From: DATLWN01 sp963764315
Lineage (GTDB): Bacteria; Pseudomonadota; Zetaproteobacteria; Mariprofundales; Mariprofundaceae
Length of the DNA stretch: 64,000 nt
Direction: 5' to 3'
Assembly (NCBI GenBank): GCA_963764315.1
Contig: CAVXSB010000008.1
Location: 5,780-69,779, forward strand
Position numbers and translations under genes: made by a program
Notes under the pieces: model-generated
Databases searched by the model: none
What the model was told of the DNA's origin: nothing
Seen by the model: the letters and a program-made list of their open reading frames with translations, nothing else
Shown here: positions 8,894 to 21,033 of the stretch, piece by piece
Position numbering within the stretch: position 1 is the stretch's first letter
Layout: each line of letters starts with the position of its first letter

Positions 8894-11520
8894 GCGGGCA
8901 GATCCGGCGTCAGGGTCAGGTAAGGCCAGGGTCCGCCGAGCGTGAAGCCCGCCTTGTCGTGCTGGCGCAGCATTTTTCCCTCGACGGCACCGCCGACGCC
9001 GAGCATGGCTTTGCCGGTATAGCGGCCGCCGGCATCCTCGTATTGGATATGGCTGAGCGAGGCGCGGCCATGGCGGTTGCGAAAGCGCAGCCCCAGCAAG
9101 TCGAAGTGGTGGATGGCCTGCACCGTGCCCTTTTTCGGCTGCGGCCGCCAGCTGCCACCGTAGATCATGATGTTGCCGTCACTGCGCCAGCTGGCCCAGT
9201 TCGTCATCCGGGGCAGGGTGCCGTCGACCTTCAGGGTGGCGAAGGTCTTGCCCGTCAGATGCCCCTGAAGCAAGTGATCCAGCCCCGGCAGTCTCTGGGC
9301 ATGCATGGCACCGATCTGTGCCGTGCCCTTGACCGCCAGCGTTCCCGGGCCGAAGCCGAAGGTGAAGCTTCGGCTGGCGATGTTGCCGTCGCCGAGGCCC
9401 GCCCGCAGGTTCTCGATGTGCAGCGCGTGGCCGTCCAGGCGGTACCAGGTACTGAGCTGGTTCCAGGATTGCCCGAGCCAGGTCATATCGAGGTTCTTGA
9501 TGCGGCCTCTGAGATGCATGGCGGTCAGCCAGGCCGGCACGGGATTGGCGCTGTTCCAGGAAAGATTTCCATGGGGGATATCGATGTGGCCCTTCATGGT
9601 GGCGAAGCTGATGTCGCCATGCAGTGGAGCTGCGCCATGGGCACCGGTCAGCTTCAGGCCCTGCAGGGCGGTCTGCCCGTGATCGACCACCACGTGCCCC
9701 TGCAATTGCCAGCGATTGGTGCCGAAGCGATCGAGATCGAGATTTGCGGTCAGCCTGGCCATGCCGGGCCACAGGTCCTGTGGACGGCCGGCCGGCAACG
9801 GGAAGGGCCAGGCTGTCGACAGATTGCCGGTGATGGCGCCCTGGAAGTCGCGCATGGCGGGCGGGAACACGACGCCCTGCTTCCTCAGTGCCTGCATGTC
9901 GAGCCGGATGCGATCGATCAATAGCTGTCGTTTCGCCTTGCTGTGCTGCCAGATCAGTCGCTTGAACGTGGAGGCGCCGAGGGTGGCGGTGGTGATGTCG
10001 AGGTGCGCGTCGTCTCCACCCGGTTGCCAGTCGCCGGAAATGACGGCAGCCAGGGCCGCGGGCTTCTTCGCCCCGGCGATCTGGATCGACGCCTTCGTGC
10101 CGTCCAGCGAGAAGTGTAGCTGCGGCCGGCCGTCGGCGAGCGCGAGTTTGACGTCGCCCTGCAGCATGCCCTGGCCGCCGATGGCAAAGCTGCGTGTGGG
10201 ATCGATCATCATCGCCAGGCGCAATACGGGCGCCCAGGCATCCTGCAGCGCATCGAAGCGGAGCAGCGCGTCACCGGTGTCGGAGGTGGTATCGTAACTG
10301 CCGCTGGCCAACAGGCTGCCGGATCGCTTGACGAAGCCGATGCGCGCGGATTTGAGCGCGATGCTCCCGTGCGTGGCCGAGGCCAGGATATCGCTGATAT
10401 GAAGGTCGGGCAGCGAAAAGCTGCCGGCTGCGTCCTTCCAGTTCAGGCCCTGCATCTCGGTCTGGGCCACCAGGTTCCAGCCCTGACGCTGCCAGCGCAG
10501 GTTAGCCTGCACGTCCATGCTGCCGGAGACGGGCTGCCAGGTGGGGTTGTCGGGTGCGGTGAGCGCCCTCAGCGGTGCCAGGTCGACGGAGCGGCCGTGG
10601 ATCGATGTGGTGCAGAGCCCGGCCGTGGTGCAGCTGCCGTCCATGGCCAGCGAGGCATCGCTACCGATTTGCAGGAAGGTGTCCTTCCATCCGAGATCGT
10701 GGCTGGCATCGCGGTAGGCCCGGCCGCGCAGCGTGATGGCAGGGCGGTCCGCCGCACCCGTGACCTTGGTCTCGCCGAACAGCGTCCACTGATCGTCATG
10801 GCCGATATTCAGGGTCAGCACGGTGCTCAGCCGGTCGTAGCCATGGTCGATTAGGCGCGTGCCCAGGTCGCCGGGGAGCTGGACCAGGCTGCGTAGCGCC
10901 TGCAGCGGAATGCGCTCCAGCGTCAATTTGCTGAAGCCGCCGTCGATGGAGCCGAGCCTCAGGCTTAGCTGGCCGTGGCCAACGGCCGTCTGCTCGCCGG
11001 TGCGAGCTTGCAGCTCCCAGCGCATGGTACGGCTCGGGCCGATGTCCTGGATGTCCATGTCCAGGCCCGAGATCCAGGTCTGGCCGGACTCGCTCATCAG
11101 CGTGGCATCGGAGACGGACAGCTGGTCCAGCGTCAGCCCCCGGGGCAGGCCGTGCGCCTCCATCACCGAACCCGTCTTTGTCGGCTGGCGCGGTGCGACG
11201 CGGATGATCGGGGATCGCAGGTAGATGCCCTGCAGCTCGATCTTGCCGAGCAGCAGCGGCACCATGCGCAGTTCCAGCAATGCCGTCGGAGCCTCGATCG
11301 TCCAGGAGGCGTGGTGCATACGCACCCGGCTGAGACGCACGTCCAGGCCGTGCACGAGGCTGAAGCTGAGGCTGTCGAAGTGGATCGTGGCGCCGGTCAG
11401 GCCGGAGACGAGTGGCGGCAGGGTTTTTTGCATGCGCCCGGTGTCGAGCCGGACATAAAGCAGCACGGCGAGGGTCAGCGCCACGCCGGCGGCGATCGCC
11501 CAGCGCCAGCGGGGCTTCAC
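8887..11520 (-). CDS. AsmA-like (AsmA/TamB/YhdP superfamily) membrane-anchored protein
   Basis: 877 residues, starting at a GTG one base after the gatB stop. One N-terminal membrane anchor (WAIAAGVALTLAVLLYV) is followed by a long periplasmic region of beta-rich repeats, with the N-terminal layout of AsmA proteins (ATIHFDSLSFSLVHGLDVRLSRVRM). Members form hydrophobic grooves thought to carry phospholipids between membranes. It is the last gene of the gatC-gatA-gatB operon, though functional linkage is not obvious. Exact subfamily not resolved. Confidence 0.75.
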   Translation of the reverse strand: MKPRWRWAIAAGVALTLAVLLYVRLDTGRMQKTLPPLVSGLTGATIHFDSLSFSLVHGLDVRLSRVRMHHASWTIEAPTALLELRMVPLLLGKIELQGIYLRSPIIRVAPRQPTKTGSVMEAHGLPRGLTLDQLSVSDATLMSESGQTWISGLDMDIQDIGPSRTMRWELQARTGEQTAVGHGQLSLRLGSIDGGFSKLTLERIPLQALRSLVQLPGDLGTRLIDHGYDRLSTVLTLNIGHDDQWTLFGETKVTGAADRPAITLRGRAYRDASHDLGWKDTFLQIGSDASLAMDGSCTTAGLCTTSIHGRSVDLAPLRALTAPDNPTWQPVSGSMDVQANLRWQRQGWNLVAQTEMQGLNWKDAAGSFSLPDLHISDILASATHGSIALKSARIGFVKRSGSLLASGSYDTTSDTGDALLRFDALQDAWAPVLRLAMMIDPTRSFAIGGQGMLQGDVKLALADGRPQLHFSLDGTKASIQIAGAKKPAALAAVISGDWQPGGDDAHLDITTATLGASTFKRLIWQHSKAKRQLLIDRIRLDMQALRKQGVVFPPAMRDFQGAITGNLSTAWPFPLPAGRPQDLWPGMARLTANLDLDRFGTNRWQLQGHVVVDHGQTALQGLKLTGAHGAAPLHGDISFATMKGHIDIPHGNLSWNSANPVPAWLTAMHLRGRIKNLDMTWLGQSWNQLSTWYRLDGHALHIENLRAGLGDGNIASRSFTFGFGPGTLAVKGTAQIGAMHAQRLPGLDHLLQGHLTGKTFATLKVDGTLPRMTNWASWRSDGNIMIYGGSWRPQPKKGTVQAIHHFDLLGLRFRNRHGRASLSHIQYEDAGGRYTGKAMLGVGGAVEGKMLRQHDKAGFTLGGPWPYLTLTPDLPAH

Positions 11521-11521
11521 C

Positions 11522-12948
<1,427 letters not shown>

Positions 12949-12952
<4 letters not shown>

Positions 12953-14412
12953 CGGAAGGCCTCCGGATTCTGCGTATGCCAGTCGGTGGCGGATTCATAA
13001 GCGGCGGCGGCGGACAGCAGGGCGTCCTCGCGCCAGGCCGGGGCGATCCACTGCAGGCCCACGGGTAAGCCGTCGGCGAAGCCGCAGGGCTGGCTGAGCC
13101 CCGGCAGCCCCGCCAGGTTGACGGCGATGGTGAAGATGTCCGACAGATACATGGTCAGCGGATCGTCCGTCTTCTCGCCCAGGCGGAAGGCCGGGATCGG
13201 GCTCGTCGGGGTGGCGATGACGTCCACCTGTCCGAAGGCGTTCAGGAAGTCCTGGCGGATCAGCGTGCGCACCTGCTGCGCCTTCTTGTAGTAGGCGTCG
13301 TAATAGCCCGAAGACAGCGCGAAGGTGCCGGTCAGGATGCGGCGCTTGACCTCGGCGCCGAAGCCCTCGTCGCGGGAACGGGTGTACAGGTCGAACAGGT
13401 CGGCCGGATCGGAGCTCCGGTGGCCGAAGCGCACGCCGTCGTAGCGGGCGAGGTTGGCCGAGGCCTCGGAAGGGGCGATGACGTAGTAGGCGGCCACGGC
13501 GTATTCGGTGTGCGGCAGCGAGATGTCGACGATGGTGGCGCCCAGTTCCTCGCACCGGGCCAACGCCGCATCGATGGCCTCGCGCACCGCCGGGTGCATG
13601 CCGTCGACGAAGTATTCCTTCGGCCGCCCGATGCGCAGGCCCTGCATATCGGCCTTGTCGCAGGCCCCCAGCCAGTCCATGGCCGGGGCATCGGCGACCG
13701 AGGTCGCGTCCATCGGGTCGTGGCCGCTGATGGCGGCGGCGAGCATGGCGGTATCGCGCACGCAGGCTGCCATGGGGCCGGCCTGATCCAGCGAGGAGGC
13801 GAAGGCGATGATGCCGCGCCGGGACACGCGGCCGTAGGTGGGCTTCAGGCCGACGGTGCCGGTCAGGGCAGCCGGCTGGCGGATGGAGCCGCCGGTATCG
13901 GTGCCGAGCGCCGCCGGTACCAGCCTTGCCGCTACCGCCGAGGCGGAGCCGCCGGAGGAGCCGCCCGGGGTGCAGTCGGTATTCCACGGGTTGCGGGCCG
14001 GGCCGAAGGCGGAGGTCTCGTTGGAGGAGCCCATGGCGAACTCGTCCATATTCGTCTTGCCGACGAGCACGGCGCCGGCCTCTTTCAGCAGCGTGATCAC
14101 ATGCGCGTCGTAGGGGGCGTGGAAATCCTTCAGGATGTGCGAGCAGCACTGCGTCGGGCCGTCCTGGGTGCAGAAGATGTCCTTGACGGCGATCGGCAGG
14201 CCCTCCAGGGCGCGGGCGCCGTGCTTGGCACGGTGGGCATCCGAGGCCACCGCCTGATCCAGCACATGCTCGGCATCGAGGTGCACGAAGGCGTTAAGCT
14301 GCCCGTTGTGGGCGGCGATGCGATCCAGATACAGCTTGGCGACATCGACGGCCGTGAGCTCGCCGGCATCCAGTCTGTCCTTCCATGTATGGAGTGGGGT
14401 ATGGGGCATCAT
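12949..14412 (-). CDS. gatA: Asp/Glu-tRNA amidotransferase subunit A (amidase)
   Basis: 487 residues. The amidase-signature enzyme hydrolyses glutamine to supply ammonia. Visible are LPIAVKDIFCTQDGPT (catalytic Lys), the Gly/Ser-rich stretch TPGGSSGGSASAVAA, and ALGTDTGGSIRQPAAL with the nucleophilic and cis-Ser residues. The start overlaps the gatC stop by 4 bases, consistent with a coupled gatCAB operon. Presence of GatCAB implies indirect Asn- and/or Gln-tRNA formation. Confidence 0.97.
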
Positions 14413-14687
14413 TCGATCACCTTCGGCACGACATACAGGCCGGATTCGGTGGCGGGAGCACCGCGCTGCAGGGCCTCGCGGCGGTTGGGATTGGCCGGAA
14501 TGTCCGCCCTGAGCGGCATGGCCGCATCGTGCGGATGGGCCGTGGGCACCACGTTCTGGGTGTCCAGGCTCTGCAACGAGTCGACGTATCCGAGGATGTG
14601 GTTCAGCTGCGGCCCCAGGGCCGCCGCCTCTTCGTCGGTCAGGCGGATCCGGGCCAGATTCGCGACCTTGCGCACATCGATCTGCAT
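14409..14687 (-). CDS. gatC: Asp/Glu-tRNA amidotransferase subunit C
   Basis: 92 residues, as usual for GatC, a small helical protein that wraps around and stabilises GatA-GatB. It begins MQIDVRKVANLARIRLTDEE, which is characteristic, and has the conserved central LNHILGYVDSLQSLDT. The start at 14687 is supported by GGGAGG about 6 bases upstream; longer upstream frames are not family-like. First gene of gatCAB-asmA. Confidence 0.94.
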   Translation of the reverse strand: MQIDVRKVANLARIRLTDEEAAALGPQLNHILGYVDSLQSLDTQNVVPTAHPHDAAMPLRADIPANPNRREALQRGAPATESGLYVVPKVIE

Positions 14688-14748
14688 CCTATGCCTCCCT
14701 GAGGTTGAGCGGCCGAAGCATAGCGCCAATGCCGGCCGGACTCCACCG

Positions 14749-15072
14749 TCAGGCGCCGGAATCGGTGACGGATTCGAAGATCTCCAGCCTGCCCGGGCCC
14801 TTGAAGGCCTCCTTGGCCTTCCGCGCATCCTGGTGGATGCGGTAATGGGCCTGGATGAAGGCATCGCTCTTGGTCCAGTTCTCGAAGGACTCGCGGTTCT
14901 CCCACAGGGTCATGACGATATGGCTGTCGGTGCTGCCGCCGGCGGGGCGCAGCACGAGGTTGCGCACGAAGCCCGGAGCCAGGTCGACCAGCCCGAGGCG
15001 ATGCCTGAAGCGATCCTCGACATCATCCCAGTGCTCCTTGCGCACGGGGATGCGGCTCATGGTGACGAACAC
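14749..15072 (-). CDS. Antibiotic-biosynthesis monooxygenase (ABM) fold protein
   Basis: About 107 residues. Dimeric alpha+beta barrel (ABM/IsdG-like) features: FVTMSRIPVRKEHWDDVEDRF near the start and a central MTLWENRESFENWTKSDAFIQAH, the usual W..S..W.S..F pattern. Such proteins include haem-degrading monooxygenases and quinol oxygenases; the substrate cannot be told. The start is taken as GTG at 15072 because AGGAGG sits 5 bases upstream; an in-frame ATG at 15108 has no site. Confidence 0.7.
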   Translation of the reverse strand: MFVTMSRIPVRKEHWDDVEDRFRHRLGLVDLAPGFVRNLVLRPAGGSTDSHIVMTLWENRESFENWTKSDAFIQAHYRIHQDARKAKEAFKGPGRLEIFESVTDSGA

Positions 15073-15184
15073 GGCGACCTCCTGGTCTGGCGCGATGGGG
15101 GCGCGCATACCAGAATTGTAGCGCCGGTCCGCGTCGGTCAGTGTCGTGAAAATTCCCCCGTGCCGGGGAAATATCGAGGCTTGT

Positions 15185-15586
15185 TTACTTGGCGGACTTG
15201 CCTGTCTTGCCGCTCGTCTTCTTGATGTAGTCGATGATCTGGTCTTCGGGCTCGCCGGTCATGAACTGCGAGGGCATGCGCGTGTATGCCTTCGGGTTGC
15301 CGGTGAGCTTCTTCACCGCGGCGGCGGTGTCGTAGTCCCATTCGCGGATGCGCTTCTCGGTCCAGACCCAGGGCTTGCCCTTGATATAGGTCTTGAACAC
15401 GTAATGGTAGCCCGGGTAGGTGCCCGCCTTGCGGCCGAGCACGCCCTTCAGGCTGGGGCCGATCTTGTTCTTGCCGGTCGTGAAGTCATGGCAGGCCTTG
15501 CACTTGTTCTCGGCCCCGGCGTGTGCCGCCGGCGCCAGCAGGGCGAGCGAGAGTATGGCGCATGCCGCGAGGATCGCTTTGTTCAT
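15185..15586 (-). CDS. Class I cytochrome c (c2/c550-like), periplasmic
   Basis: 133 residues with a clear signal peptide (ILSLALLAPAAHA), haem motif CKACH right after the mature N-terminus, GPSLKGVLGRKAGT typical of cytochrome c2/mitochondrial-like cytochromes, and YTRMPSQF with the probable Met ligand. The C-terminus is Lys-rich. Likely a soluble electron carrier. It follows the diheme cytochrome gene on the same strand after about 60 bases, so the two may be co-transcribed. Confidence 0.88.
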   Translation of the reverse strand: MNKAILAACAILSLALLAPAAHAGAENKCKACHDFTTGKNKIGPSLKGVLGRKAGTYPGYHYVFKTYIKGKPWVWTEKRIREWDYDTAAAVKKLTGNPKAYTRMPSQFMTGEPEDQIIDYIKKTSGKTGKSAK

Positions 15587-15647
15587 ACTTCACCTCCGTG
15601 GGCGTATCGACCGCCCGCCCCGATGAGGACGGAGCGATGGAAGGGGA

Positions 15648-16433
15648 TCAGGAAGGGTTGCGCGGGTCCATCGGGTTGTCCGGCGGCGGCGGCGGCTTGA
15701 CGCCGGTCAGATAGGCCGACACATCCTCGATATCCTGGTTGCTCAACTTGCCGGCCACGGCGCGCATCTGACCCATATAATCGTTGGTACGCCCGGTGGC
15801 ATCGCCCTTGGCGGCGCGTCGGAACGAGGCCAGCTCGTGCTCGAGGTAGATGTAGTTCTGGCCGCTCAGTGCCGGGAACAGGCGCCCGGCACTATGGCCC
15901 TTGTAGCCATGGCAGGTCTGGCAGGCGGGGATGCCCTCATCCGGCAGGCCGTAGAGGACGATCGTCTGTCCCCGGGCGGCATTGCCGACGATCATCTTTC
16001 CCTGGCGTAGTTTGTTGAGATCCGAGCCGGTGTACGGCCACTTCATTTCGTGCAGGTAGGCGGAGACATCCCGGCGCTGCTGGTCGGTCATGGCCTTGGC
16101 GATGGCGTTCATCTTGTGCATGACATTGTCGGTGCGCTTGTCCGTGGCGAAATCCAGCATCTGCTTGTAAAGATAGGTGTAGACTTGGGAGGCGATGCGG
16201 GGGGTGCCGATGTCGTCGGAACCCAGGCCGTCGGCGCCGTGGCATTTCAGGCAGGGGGGGACGTTGGGCCCCAGGCCGGTGGTGAAGATCTGCTCGCCGG
16301 TAGCGACGTCAACTCCGGCATCCGGGCCGGCCATGGCCGGCAAGGGAAGGGCCAGACAGGCGAACAACATGGCGACCCAGACGCCCCGCTTGCCGATGCT
16401 GCTTCCGGGGCCTTGCGCTGCTGAACAATCCAT
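15648..16433 (-). CDS. Diheme cytochrome c (cytochrome c4-like)
   Basis: 261 residues. An N-terminal signal segment (VAMLFACLALPLPAMA) is followed by two cytochrome domains with haem motifs CLKCH (followed by GADGLGSDD) and CQTCH (followed by GYKGHSAG). The two-domain repeat, LSGQNYIYLEHEL and M-containing loops match cytochrome c4, a periplasmic carrier that donates electrons to terminal oxidases. The C-terminus ends in a Pro-rich tail. Confidence 0.87.
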   Translation of the reverse strand: MDCSAAQGPGSSIGKRGVWVAMLFACLALPLPAMAGPDAGVDVATGEQIFTTGLGPNVPPCLKCHGADGLGSDDIGTPRIASQVYTYLYKQMLDFATDKRTDNVMHKMNAIAKAMTDQQRRDVSAYLHEMKWPYTGSDLNKLRQGKMIVGNAARGQTIVLYGLPDEGIPACQTCHGYKGHSAGRLFPALSGQNYIYLEHELASFRRAAKGDATGRTNDYMGQMRAVAGKLSNQDIEDVSAYLTGVKPPPPPDNPMDPRNPS

Positions 16434-16523
16434 GTATCACCGCCTGCTTGTTTGCGGCCGGCACCGCCAGACGGCGCGACCAAGTGGCCCTATGCTACGA
16501 CCAATCGTCACTCCGGAAAAGGG

Positions 16524-16551
16524 CCGGCGCCCCCTGGGGAAGGGGCGCCGG
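16524..16551 (-). terminator. GC-rich hairpin terminator after the glycine-zipper gene
   Basis: Arms CCGGCGCCCC (16524-16533) and GGGGCGCCGG (16542-16551) form a 10-bp perfect stem. On the minus strand it is followed by CCCTTTTCC, a short T tract. It separates the glycine-zipper gene from the downstream cytochrome genes. Confidence 0.6.
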
Positions 16552-16600
16552 TGCAGCTGAGGCAGAGGAGGGAACGCCTGCAGCTGATGGGGTCACACCG

Positions 16601-16909
16601 CTAGTCGTCCTCGCGGTAGCGGCGGTATTCCTCTCTGTTGCGGCGGTGCTCGCGCTCGTAGTGGCGCGGTTGCTGCACGTACACCGGCCGGTACACCGGC
16701 TGCGGGTCGGGGCCGGCGATGATGGCGCCGGCGGCCGCACCCAGCATGCCGCCGACGATGGCGCCGTTGGCGGTGTTGTTGCTCTGCGAGCCGACAACGG
16801 CACCGGCGGTGGCCCCGACGAGGGCGCCGGTGGTGGTGGCGCGCTGCTGGCGTTCGGTGGCGCAGGCGCCCAGCGCGAGTATGGAAATCAGGATAAAGAT
16901 GCGTCGCAT
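16601..16909 (-). CDS. Glycine-zipper outer-membrane-type lipoprotein
   Basis: 102 residues. The signal ends in a lipobox (LALGAC, Cys near residue 16). A Gly/Ala-rich zipper follows, with two GxxxG-type helices (TGALVGATAGAVVGS and GAIVGGMLGAAAGAIIAG), then a Pro/Tyr/Arg-rich charged tail. Small lipoproteins of this YMGG/SlyB-like type sit in the envelope and are often stress related; no specific role can be given. Confidence 0.75.
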   Translation of the reverse strand: MRRIFILISILALGACATERQQRATTTGALVGATAGAVVGSQSNNTANGAIVGGMLGAAAGAIIAGPDPQPVYRPVYVQQPRHYEREHRRNREEYRRYREDD

Positions 16910-17017
16910 GCCGACCTCCTTGCTGAAACTTGGAGGCGACTATGAATTCGAATCCTTAACTGAGCCTGAACGCGGGCCGCGACCGAAAAATTGCTACTCA
17001 GTATCTGTCGGATTTAC

Positions 17018-18148
17018 TCAAGCAATGGAAGTAGAAAGAACATACGTGCCCTTGTTGCCCGACTTGGCGCTATACATGGCATGGTCGGCGCGCTTAAGAA
17101 CCTCCGAAATATCGGATATCTCAGGATGTGGAAAAATGCACATTCCTATGCTCGCGCCTACCGATAAATCAGCAGGAAGGCCAGGGATGGGCTCACTAAT
17201 AGCCGCGATGAGTTTCTTGGCCAGTTCTGCCGCGTCGCTTTCCGAGTGTATGCCGTGGCCAAGACAAACAAATTCATCTCCGCCTATTCTGGCAATCGTA
17301 TCGGATTTTCGGACTGCATTTTGCAAACGCAATGAAATTTCACAAAGTACACGGTCTCCCATCTCATGCTTCAGGCGATCATTCACCGCTTTGAATCCAT
17401 CAAGATCGATAAAATAGCAGCAATGGTTGATACCCTCACGTTCAGCCTGTCTCCAGGCTTGCCTCATCCGGTCATACAGGAGTTCACGATTAGGCAAGCC
17501 TGTCAAAGTATCGTGGAGTGAGCTTTTCAGGTGATTGTCCCGTTCCTCATCCAGCTGGCATTCACGAATGAACAGGTAACGTTTTTGTCTTTCGTTCAGA
17601 TACCCAGCCGTCCCTCCAATCAAATTTGCGGACACAATGAAGAAGTCGTGAGTAATAAGAATGTGCAATGGGTAAGGATGAAATGCTCCAAATACAACGT
17701 TGTACCCAATGATTAATAAGACATCAATGCAAAGCGCATAGATAAACCTGGTGCCAATAAAATTGTATGTGAAAAATGTCGCAAGAATCATCCCTGGATA
17801 GAATTGGGATGCACTCTCCATCGGCATGTGCGTGAGCATGGCAATGATTCCTCCGCCAGCCGCCAAACCCACCGATGCCAGCAATAGATGCCGACGCGCT
17901 TCGAATATATAAGTATAACTGAGCAGGAATACAGCAAGTGGAACGGTCAGCGCCAAAAGTCTGATTGTCCAAACCGTTTCTCGGGCATGCTGCGGTACGA
18001 GCCAGTGATCGAGAAGGCCATAGAGGAGATAAACGATAACGCCCACAATAATAGCCGTGCGCCCTTGAACACGCTCTCGCTCAAAAGAGGATTTGATGTA
18101 GTTCTCTTCCATCGAGCGATCGGCAAACTTAAGCGTTAACGGGTGCAT
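17018..18148 (-). CDS. Membrane-bound diguanylate cyclase (GGDEF)
   Basis: About 376 residues from ATG 18148; a GTG at 18208 and ATG at 18112 are alternatives, and none has a good ribosome site. About six membrane helices cover residues ~30-180 (starting AIIVGVIVYLLYGLLDHW), then a GGDEF domain with DTLTGLPNRELLYDRM, FIDLDGFKAVND and IARIGGDEFVCLG. The intact GGDEF motif suggests active c-di-GMP synthesis. The gene is AT-richer than its surroundings. The sensory membrane domain was not matched to a named MASE type. Confidence 0.85.
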   Translation of the reverse strand: MHPLTLKFADRSMEENYIKSSFERERVQGRTAIIVGVIVYLLYGLLDHWLVPQHARETVWTIRLLALTVPLAVFLLSYTYIFEARRHLLLASVGLAAGGGIIAMLTHMPMESASQFYPGMILATFFTYNFIGTRFIYALCIDVLLIIGYNVVFGAFHPYPLHILITHDFFIVSANLIGGTAGYLNERQKRYLFIRECQLDEERDNHLKSSLHDTLTGLPNRELLYDRMRQAWRQAEREGINHCCYFIDLDGFKAVNDRLKHEMGDRVLCEISLRLQNAVRKSDTIARIGGDEFVCLGHGIHSESDAAELAKKLIAAISEPIPGLPADLSVGASIGMCIFPHPEISDISEVLKRADHAMYSAKSGNKGTYVLSTSIA

Positions 18149-18282
18149 GCTTGAAGGATGCTTCGGCGCAACTTTAATGTCCACGTGCGGCCAGAATAGG
18201 GCACCCACATGTATCTATCAGGGGTAGTCTACGTAAATTTGCAACAATGGCTCATGCTTTGCGATAAGAATTAGGAGATTTT

Positions 18283-18759
18283 ATGGCAAAGATATCAGAA
18301 AAACATCCGCGATTTAGATCCAAAGAAACTATATGTAAGGACCTAGCACTGGTGCTAGATGCTGATCTTAGTTATGGGACAAAATTTGCAGTTGTATCTG
18401 AAATTACTTGGGTATGGTCTGAATTTCATGGCAAGCATCAGGGTTGCAAATATTGGTCAGATAAAGCGTTGGCTTCTGGTCTGCCAAACAATCAGTTGGT
18501 CCACGAACACATTGTCCCTAAGAATATTTTGATTGATTCGATTATGAACAATATCGAAACATCTCCGGAAGAAATCCACAAATACCTGAATGAATTTTGT
18601 ATAGGTGCTGTGATCACAAAAGAAGAAGACAACCTTCTGAACAAAGCTGGCTTACGGTCAAGCATGCCTGAATCTTGGGATGGTGATCCATGGGCCAGGT
18701 ATAATCATGTTGGAATTGTCGTCAAACAGGCTTCTTCTGGACTACCCTCGAAATGGTAG
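18283..18759 (+). CDS. Orphan protein of unknown function (158 aa)
   Basis: 158 residues; AGGAG lies 5 bases before the ATG. No family was recognised. It looks like a soluble single-domain protein, Trp-rich in the middle (ITWVWSEFHGKH) with LVHEHIVPKNIL, whose H-x-H-x-x-P spacing recalls some HNH-type or metal-binding sites, but the rest of such a motif is not evident. Base composition is the most AT-rich in the window, unlike both flanks, suggesting recent acquisition. It is divergent from the GGDEF gene. Confidence 0.65.
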   Translation: MAKISEKHPRFRSKETICKDLALVLDADLSYGTKFAVVSEITWVWSEFHGKHQGCKYWSDKALASGLPNNQLVHEHIVPKNILIDSIMNNIETSPEEIHKYLNEFCIGAVITKEEDNLLNKAGLRSSMPESWDGDPWARYNHVGIVVKQASSGLPSKW

Positions 18760-18853
18760 CCGTATCTGAGTGTCCTATTCTGGCTGCCGTCTCAAGCGGT
18801 CGCTTGTTGCAGTCGGGTGTCGGGCTGGATTGCGCGGCGCCTGAGCGCCGGCG

Positions 18854-19570
18854 TCAGTGAGGGGAGTGCAGAATCCACTCGCCGATGGACTGGAAGATGG
18901 GAAGATGGTCGAAGGGCGGGCGACGGCGGAAGGGATTCAGCCAGATGTCGTGGCCGGTCAGCTCCAAGTGGTCGGCGGGAAGCGTGCCCAGATGCTCGCC
19001 CCAGCGCGAGGAGGAGGCGGGCACCTGGCCGTCGTTGGCGCCCTCGGCCGCTTCGAGCCGGCGCGCGAAGTAGCGCATCAGCCAGGGGATGTCGGCCACC
19101 GGCCTGGCCGAGGAATAGCTGCGATAATGCACGCCGGGGTGATCCGGGGTTTCGGCGTTGAAGCGGGCCATGGCCGACGGGGTCAGGTCGTAGAGGCCGG
19201 CGAGCCGGCGGAACGGGGAGAGCAGGGGCTTGTGCTGCACGAGGTCGGCGAGCATCGAGCCGCGGTGCGGGGTGCCCAGCGTCGTCAGGCTGGCGACCCT
19301 GGCATGGCCGCCCAGATGGGTGATGTAGCGGCGAGAGTCGATGCCGCCCATGGAATGGGCGATCAGGTGTATCGGGCCGGGTTCGTTGGCAAGCTGCTCG
19401 GCCAGCTGGGCGCTGCGCACCTCGGTGCTGTCACCCCAGGAAAGATTCGGCACCAGGGTGCGAATACCCATGTTCGCATAGAGAGCCGGCACGCCGGCGA
19501 AGTATTCCCAGAACAGGACGCGCTCGAACCCCAACCATCCATAAACCAGGACAGCCGTGGGAGCGGGCAC
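18854..19570 (-). CDS. Alpha/beta-hydrolase, triacylglycerol-lipase type
   Basis: 238 residues. TAVLVYGWLGFE (oxyanion-side strand), IHLIAHSMGGIDSRRYI (nucleophile Ser in AHSMGG), TLGTPHRGS typical of bacterial lipases, a probable acid in EGANDGQVPASSS and the His in LTGHDIWLNPF complete a plausible triad. No signal peptide is seen, so it is probably intracellular. The GTG start lies 2 bases after the purF stop, so it is the last gene of radA-cvpA-purF-lipase. Confidence 0.85.
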   Translation of the reverse strand: MPAPTAVLVYGWLGFERVLFWEYFAGVPALYANMGIRTLVPNLSWGDSTEVRSAQLAEQLANEPGPIHLIAHSMGGIDSRRYITHLGGHARVASLTTLGTPHRGSMLADLVQHKPLLSPFRRLAGLYDLTPSAMARFNAETPDHPGVHYRSYSSARPVADIPWLMRYFARRLEAAEGANDGQVPASSSRWGEHLGTLPADHLELTGHDIWLNPFRRRPPFDHLPIFQSIGEWILHSPH

Positions 19571-19572
19571 GC

Positions 19573-21027
<1,455 letters not shown>

Positions 21028-21033
21028 AGGGGC

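Noticed and set aside
18511..18540. HNH endonuclease motif in the orphan gene
   Set aside because: Only one H-x-H-x-x-P stretch is present; the Asn/His partner residues and zinc cysteines of HNH domains were not found.
18835..18850. Hairpin CGGCGC/GCGCCG as lipase terminator
   Set aside because: Only 6 bp, no T-tract on the lipase strand, and such GC palindromes are frequent by chance in this composition.
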